DNA from: Apium graveolens
Lineage: Eukaryota > Streptophyta > Magnoliopsida > Apiales > Apiaceae
Assembly: GCF_009905375.1 (NCBI RefSeq)
Contig: NC_133653.1
Span: forward strand, 87,657,004 to 87,721,003
Length of the DNA: 64,000 nucleotides
Direction of reading: 5' to 3'
Below are positions 59,324 to 64,000 of the stretch, one piece after another. The notes beneath the pieces are model-generated. The model was not told the origin of the DNA and made no database searches. It saw only the letters and a program-made list of their open reading frames with translations. The position numbers were made by a program, and so were the translations under genes. Numbering within the stretch: the first letter of the stretch is position 1; each line of letters opens with the position of its first letter.

Positions 59324-59778
59324 TCAACCCATGAAAGCGTACCACAAAATTTTGTAAACCGCCTATGCAATTACAATACGATGCCCTCTAAATAAAAGGA
59401 GGCCAACTGAACTTGTTGTTCTGAAAAAATGTTTTTGAATTTAAAATATTGTTCATCCTTGTAAATCTATTTACTTGGGTCATCTCCGTTGAATTTTGGA
59501 GAAAATAACTTCAGGTGATGATGACTTCGGTCATTTATGGTGTTAGATCAAGAAGTTGGTGTGTGAGAAAATTCCCCATACCTAATTATATTTGTTTCTG
59601 GATTTAGATTGTTCTGTGGAGGAATGGTGGTTTGGTTATAGTAGGCTCCTAGAGCTTGAAGTTCGGTAAACACTGCTTGTAAGGCTGCGTTCACCTGATT
59701 GAAACTGGTCTCATGACATGCCAAGATCTCACTGACTTCGTGATGGAATTTAGCATTAATTTTGGCTCGTGTTTCCAT
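59324..59778 (-). pseudogene. gag: E6 gag, N-terminal part
   Basis: Starts at ATG 59778 (METRAKINAKFHHEV...FNQVNAALQAVFTELQAL), a typical Ty3/gypsy gag start just after the primer site. It is open to 59548. Beyond a TGA the frame goes on as FSPKFNGDDP, QQVQLASFYLEGI and ends CGTLSWV at the E4 junction, with more stops. The next gag block (PTDYEDPSEA) is on the other side of E4 at 28739, which confirms where E4 landed. Confidence 0.85.
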
Positions 59779-59788
59779 GAGAGGAACG

Positions 59789-59802
59789 TGGCTCTGATAC
59801 CA
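59789..59802 (-). promoter_or_regulatory. E6 primer-binding site
   Basis: The minus strand reads TGGTATCAGAGCCA next to the 5' LTR; matches tRNA-iMet. Confidence 0.88.
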
Positions 59803-59803
59803 C

Positions 59804-60055
59804 TAATACGATATATGGTAGTAAGAGGAGTAAAAAGAATCAGCAAGAAGAAGACATATTGAGGAATAAACATTAAGTATTATTCAATCTAACATAGGAT
59901 TAATATATAGCCATACAACTGGAGAAAAACTAACATAGTACATGAACTGCTTAAAATATCGGAATCACTAACCCACATATCCTAGACAAAACACACACAC
60001 GCCACTATCATACTAAATACTACTCTAACTGAACATATGAACGTGGTTAATATCA
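59804..60055 (-). repeat. E6 5' LTR (252 bp)
   Basis: Matches the left E6 LTR (21507-21713 joined to 28092-28145). It begins TAATACG where the other LTR has TGATATG (a G-to-A change of the terminal dinucleotide) and ends AATATCA. Followed by the TSD AATAT. Confidence 0.87.
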
Positions 60056-60060
60056 AATAT

Positions 60061-61524
60061 ATATCGAAATACCCATTTACAATTAAAAAAAGTAAGAGAA
60101 ATGAATGCATATATACATATTAAAATCTAATTATAAAAGATTACCTCATGTCGAGGCTGCTACCAGAATGGGTTCAGCAAGCATTTGCATGAGAGGCTTC
60201 ACATGCAACAACATCTAGAAAGATTTTTGGAAGAAAAATCATTATTAGGTAGGCCTCATACAGAAATTGATTTATGTAATATTGATCATGAATCCCTCTT
60301 TCCATCTTCATTTCTTCATCCACCTGCATACCCCATATAATATCTATAGTCTTCGAGTCAGATGCTGCAAATTAAGAAAAGGTTAGGAAAAAATACCAAA
60401 TGCTCGATGATTTGATGCCATAAGCAAAAACATTCAATAAATTAACAGTAAAATGATTATAAATTTGACTTCTATCAAGACGATGTAGCCAAAATTGAAC
60501 ATAGAACTGTCAAAAAATATAGTCAATATCACACTTCTTTCCAAATTGTGAATGCATTCATAAATTTAGCAACACATATAATCATGAATTGTAAAAGTTT
60601 AAGAAATTTTTTGACTTGTGGAATATATTTACAAACACGTGAAATAGTTCCCTCACTATTAATTAGGATACATATTGAGGATGATTTTAAGGTTTGAGAT
60701 GAAAAACTTGTTAATTTCAGGTTTTCTCTGTATTTTTATTCATATAAAGTTGAAAAATTATATCGATGGTGTAACATAGATTAAACTGACTAAAGTCATA
60801 ACTATAGAAGTTAAATTAAGGGCATTTAAAGAATATGAAAAAAAGACATACATTTACAGAATAAGTTATAAGCCTTAAGGGTGTGGAAGCAGGCAATCAA
60901 TGTAGGAGAACGTTGTTTCCCCTCTCCAATACCATATAATAAATTGCAAGTGCATTCTTAACCACTTTGAATGATCTTGGTTTTTCTTACTATCTCGTGG
61001 TTGCTCCAAATCTGGTGGGGTCTTCGGTTAGTGATGCGCCGGTGGGTAGCAACAAATGTAAGAGGAAGTTATCCATGTTACCGAAGCTGAAACGCGAGGC
61101 AGCCGTGGAGCCCCTTAGAAACTTTAGCCCTACAATAGTTGATGCGAGGAATTGACATTAAAAATACTACTTTACTATTTCCTATAAATAACTACTTACA
61201 ATTTTTGAACTTTGGCCACATAATAAATCAAACCTTTTAAGGTTATGCAGTTATAAGCAATAAATATGTAAGACTAATTTGCACATGCTATCTTTATTTG
61301 CTTGTGAATTTTAGAACCTCTCTCGCAATTGTGTTGGGCATTCTTAATTGAATGTTTTGACGGTTTTCAAGCATCAGCCTTGTTGCATTTAAGGACGGGA
61401 ATTGTTAAATAAGTTTCAATTTTTACTATTTGAACTCCACTTTTAAATTTTAGACATTTCTATTACACATTTGCCCATGATTTTTAATAGTGAAATTCTT
61501 GAAATTTATCTTGGTCAAGGATAG
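60061..61524. other. Flanking AT-rich DNA with two possible exon relics
   Basis: Continuous with 19971-21501 before E6 inserted. On the minus strand about 60245-60365 follows an acceptor-like TTTGCAG and is open for about 40 codons (DSKTIDIIWGMQVDEEM and on). On the plus strand 60967-61155 is a 62-codon frame of more balanced composition ending in TGA. Neither matches a family I recognise. Nothing else is seen here. Confidence 0.25.
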
Positions 61525-61959
61525 TGTTGGTTATAAGCCCAATAAGGCCCATTGAACGAAGGTCCATTAAGCGGTTGTGCTACTGGGCCGAAGGACCTCC
61601 AGGCCCGCGTCGCCAAGGCCCATGGAAGCTCAGGCCGAGGCCTGCTACTCGCGGATCGTTGGACAATGCAAGGGACATAACGCCCCCTTTTCACTCCCTC
61701 CTTAATGGTTGGTAACGGAAGAACATTCGTGGCATGATTGGGTATAAAAACCCTTGTGAAGTAAGATAAAACATATACACTCTCAACACTCTACTTCTCT
61801 TGTATTACTATCCTAATTTTACAGCCAGATTCTGATTCTCACACTGGAGGTGAATCGAGGGTCCAAACCCTCGCATTCTCTTCACTTTCAGGTACGGCCG
61901 AAGCCATCTTCAATTCAGCCGAAGCCTGTTCATACAACCGAAAGGATCTGGGCGTAACA
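61525..61959 (+). repeat. E9 5' LTR (435 bp)
   Basis: TGTTGGTTAT to GCGTAACA, with TATAAAAA (61743-61750) as the likely TATA box. The second copy is outside the window, so the left edge rests on the TG dinucleotide and LTR style. Confidence 0.75.
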
Positions 61960-61961
61960 TT

Positions 61962-61977
61962 TGGCGCCGTCTGTGGG
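61962..61977 (+). promoter_or_regulatory. E9 primer-binding site
   Basis: TGGCGCCGTCTGTGGG, 2 bp after the LTR, the type of site seen in Tat/Athila elements. I do not name the tRNA with certainty. Confidence 0.8.
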
Positions 61978-62003
61978 AAGTACGAGAGTTACAAGTTGAG
62001 AAA

Positions 62004-64000
62004 ATGACAGAAATTCATGAGCATTCACCGCCACCTGGTTTCACCGACAAGGGACAACCATCCTCCCTAGTCGACGAGGACGGGGTTATCACGTTAACCC
62101 CTGAAGAAGAGGCCTTACTCCTAAAGATCTGGGCAGAAAAGGCCGCGGAGAAGGGTAAGACCAAAGTTGATCAGATTGACAAGGAAGCGGAAGCGCGAGC
62201 CAAGAAAAGAGAAGCTGATGCCCTCCGACTCAAAGCCCTGCAACTGCAGAGGGAAGAAATTGAACTGCAAGAACAAGCCTTGAGAGAAGCGATGCGGGCC
62301 GAAGAGACCAGCAGAGCACATAAGGATAGAAGAGAACGAAGGGCGTATGACGAAGAAGATGAGTTTGACTCTGATTCGCATCCCCGAAGGAAGAGGGATA
62401 AGCAACCCTACTCTTCCGATTCAGATGACGAGCCCGATGGATCCCGCCTCAGGCTCAATCGCTTAGAGAAGGCCCTCTTCGGTGATAGGAGGCCCGATCG
62501 AGAACCTGTTGTAACACAAGAGTTTGAACTGTACCGACCCCCTCCGGGCGAAGAGAGACAATTCCCCAAAATGAGCGAGTTCAACGGGAAAGGGGACCCC
62601 GAGGACCATTGTGAAAAGTATGAACTCCTGATGGTTGGGATGGGCCACAACAATATAATGCTGTGCAAAATATTCAAGACTTATCTCAAAGGGTCTGCCT
62701 CGATGTGGTACAAATCACTGAAGCCTCGGTCAATCGGGTCTTACGAGCAGTTGAAGAGGAAATTTTTAAAGTACTACTCGCACCTGTGCCGAAAGGCGAA
62801 GGACACCGAAGCCTTGGTCCATTGTCGGCAGAGGGCGAATGAGGAGCTGGGGGATTATCTCGCTAGATTCAAGGAAGAAGCAGGAATGGTCACCAATCTG
62901 GACAAGATCAAAGTAATAGGCTTCCTAACGGCGGGGCTAGACCCCTATAAAGGTAAAAAACTTCGTTCATCTCTTTACAATTTTCCCCCAAAATCCCTAA
63001 ATGATATATATGTGAGAGGCGAGAATATTCGCCGTAAGATGGAAAGTATTGGGGGATATAAAGACACAAGAAGGGACGACCGATCAAAGCGAGCCGACAG
63101 ATATGAGGGCTCAAGATCGCGATCTGATCGAAGGGATAGCAGAAAGGAAGGAAGGAAGAAATCAGATCGAGGGGCCGAACAACCTCGAGATAGAGATTCG
63201 GCCGTGTTCACTCCTTTGAATGCGCCGATCTCCAAGATTCTCCATGAGATAAAGGGCAAGCCAGGATTTGTTCGCCCCGCCAAGATGAAGGTCCCGAATT
63301 ACAAGAAAAACCCTGATAAGTACTGTGACTATCACAGGGACAAGGGGCATAACACAGATGAATGCTACCACCTCAAGAAGCTCATTGAGCGCATGATCAA
63401 AGACGGCGAGCTTAATCAGTTCGTCCGAGATCTGAGAGATAGATTGGGGCAGAAGAAAAACACAGAAGAGGAAGTAGAGGCCGATGAGCCAGAACGAAGG
63501 GACAGGATAAGGGGCGAAGTAAAAACTATATCTGGGAGAAGCATCCTGGATAAGGATAGCAAGACAGCAAAGAAGAGGTACGCCCGACAGGTGTACAATC
63601 TGTATCAGTTCGGGCAGGCAAAGCCCCACATGCCCATGACCTTCAGCACTGAAGACTATGAGGATGTCATCCGCCCGCACGAGGACCCTCTGATCATCAA
63701 TCCTATCATCGGGCAGAATAAAATATGGAAAGTGATGGTGGATACCGGCAGCTCAGCCAATATACTATTCCACAAGACCTACTGTAAGATGAACTTGGCG
63801 GGAGAGCAACTAGAGCCCTGCAACGAGGCTCCCCTCTATGCAATCGGAGGACATCCAATTCAGTTCGAAGGAACGATTACTCTTCCGGTCCTCCTGGGCA
63901 AGTTGTCGTATACCGCCGAGAAGCTGGTGAAGTTCTACGTGGTTCGGATTGAAAGCCCGTATAATGCAATATTTGGCAGGCCCTTCTTATCAACTTTCGA
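62004..64000 (+). CDS. gag: E9 gag-protease frame, open, cut by window end
   Basis: ATG at 62004 (MTEIHEHSPPPGF) and 665 codons with no stop up to the last base. An N-terminal charged coiled-coil segment (about residues 45-115) is followed by the Retrotrans_gag domain (about 190-340; FPKMSEFNGKGDPEDH, then SASMWYKSL and the DYLARFKEE region), an Arg/Asp-rich stretch, a zinc-binding block CDYHRDKGHNTDEC (about 63329-63370) and an aspartic protease with VDTGSS (about 63738-63755). RT and integrase would follow beyond the window. The sequence is GC-richer than its neighbours and shows no lesion, so the element may be young. The minus-strand frames here are shadows. Confidence 0.9.
   Translation, partial: MTEIHEHSPPPGFTDKGQPSSLVDEDGVITLTPEEEALLLKIWAEKAAEKGKTKVDQIDKEAEARAKKREADALRLKALQLQREEIELQEQALREAMRAEETSRAHKDRRERRAYDEEDEFDSDSHPRRKRDKQPYSSDSDDEPDGSRLRLNRLEKALFGDRRPDREPVVTQEFELYRPPPGEERQFPKMSEFNGKGDPEDHCEKYELLMVGMGHNNIMLCKIFKTYLKGSASMWYKSLKPRSIGSYEQLKRKFLKYYSHLCRKAKDTEALVHCRQRANEELGDYLARFKEEAGMVTNLDKIKVIGFLTAGLDPYKGKKLRSSLYNFPPKSLNDIYVRGENIRRKMESIGGYKDTRRDDRSKRADRYEGSRSRSDRRDSRKEGRKKSDRGAEQPRDRDSAVFTPLNAPISKILHEIKGKPGFVRPAKMKVPNYKKNPDKYCDYHRDKGHNTDECYHLKKLIERMIKDGELNQFVRDLRDRLGQKKNTEEEVEADEPERRDRIRGEVKTISGRSILDKDSKTAKKRYARQVYNLYQFGQAKPHMPMTFSTEDYEDVIRPHEDPLIINPIIGQNKIWKVMVDTGSSANILFHKTYCKMNLAGEQLEPCNEAPLYAIGGHPIQFEGTITLPVLLGKLSYTAEKLVKFYVVRIESPYNAIFGRPFLSTF

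Larger units (their letters stand above)
21507..60055 (-). mobile_element. E6: gag-only Ty3/gypsy element, outer shell of the nest
   Basis: It has short LTRs (about 255 bp) with TGATAT...ATATCA ends and a 5-bp TSD AATAT at 21502-21506 and 60056-60060. Without insertions it would be about 1.6 kb. On the minus strand it carries an iMet primer site (59789-59802) and gag, but no protease, RT or integrase motif. It therefore looks like an internally deleted or TR-GAG-type non-autonomous element. E5 sits in its left LTR and E4 in its gag. Confidence 0.85.
61525..64000 (+). mobile_element. E9: Tat-lineage Ty3/gypsy element, 5' part
   Basis: LTR 61525-61959, primer site, then a gag-pol frame that is open to the window end. 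The gag domain, the CDYHRDKGHNTDEC knuckle and the protease style fit the Tat/Retand branch. The 3' part lies beyond the window. Confidence 0.88.

Noticed and set aside
63162..63680. 172-codon minus-strand frame with hydrophobic stretches
   Set aside because: Antisense to the open E9 gag-protease frame, which has clear zinc-knuckle and protease motifs.

Overview
This is plant nuclear DNA, almost certainly from a eudicot, made nearly entirely of LTR retrotransposons. I found no intact host gene, rRNA, tRNA or CRISPR array. The species cannot be named from the sequence. Elements are labelled E1 to E9 below. Family calls rest on domain motifs, termini (TG...CA), primer-binding sites, polypurine tracts and target-site duplications (TSDs) read by eye.

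Layout. 1-12498: E1, a Sirevirus/Maximus-type Ty1/copia element on the minus strand. Its left (3') LTR is cut by the window edge, and the 439 bp of LTR present twice look identical. 12499-13502: part of an old LTR on the minus strand (E8). 13503-14394: non-coding DNA with a degenerate minisatellite. 14395-19970: a tandem duplication of about 0.8 kb, the second copy split by a 4-kb solo LTR (E7, 15837-19824). 19971-21506: AT-rich flank. 21507-60055: a nest four levels deep. The outer shell is a small gag-only Ty3/gypsy element, E6 (TSD AATAT). Its left LTR holds the copia element E5 (about 21714-27890). Its gag holds E4 (28740-59323, TSD TCAAC), which has LTRs of about 3.6 kb and only about 1.26 kb of non-coding interior. 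That interior holds two more Sirevirus-type elements: E2 on the plus strand (33229-42368, TSD TGCAA) and E3 on the minus strand (42395-55398, TSD GTGGC). 60056-61524: flank. 61525-64000: the 5' part of a Tat-lineage Ty3/gypsy element, E9, with its gag-pol frame open to the window end.

E1, E2 and E3 share one plan: LTR, tRNA-iMet primer site, gag with two zinc knuckles, pol (protease, integrase, reverse transcriptase, RNase H), then a long extra ORF of about 1,500 codons in the place where Sireviruses carry an envelope-like ORF, then a stem-loop and polypurine tract. E2 has lost most of the extra ORF. All three carry many coding defects, except that E1 gag (804 aa) is intact.

The most unusual signal is a 9-bp motif scattered through E1-E3 in both orientations. 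It is ATCCGTTGA in E1 and ATCCGTCGG or ATCCGTCGA in E2 and E3. It clusters at matching places: the LTR, the pol/extra-ORF spacer, a gag linker, the integrase/RT linker and an extra-ORF linker. In the pol linker the copies sit exactly 24 bp apart in all three elements.
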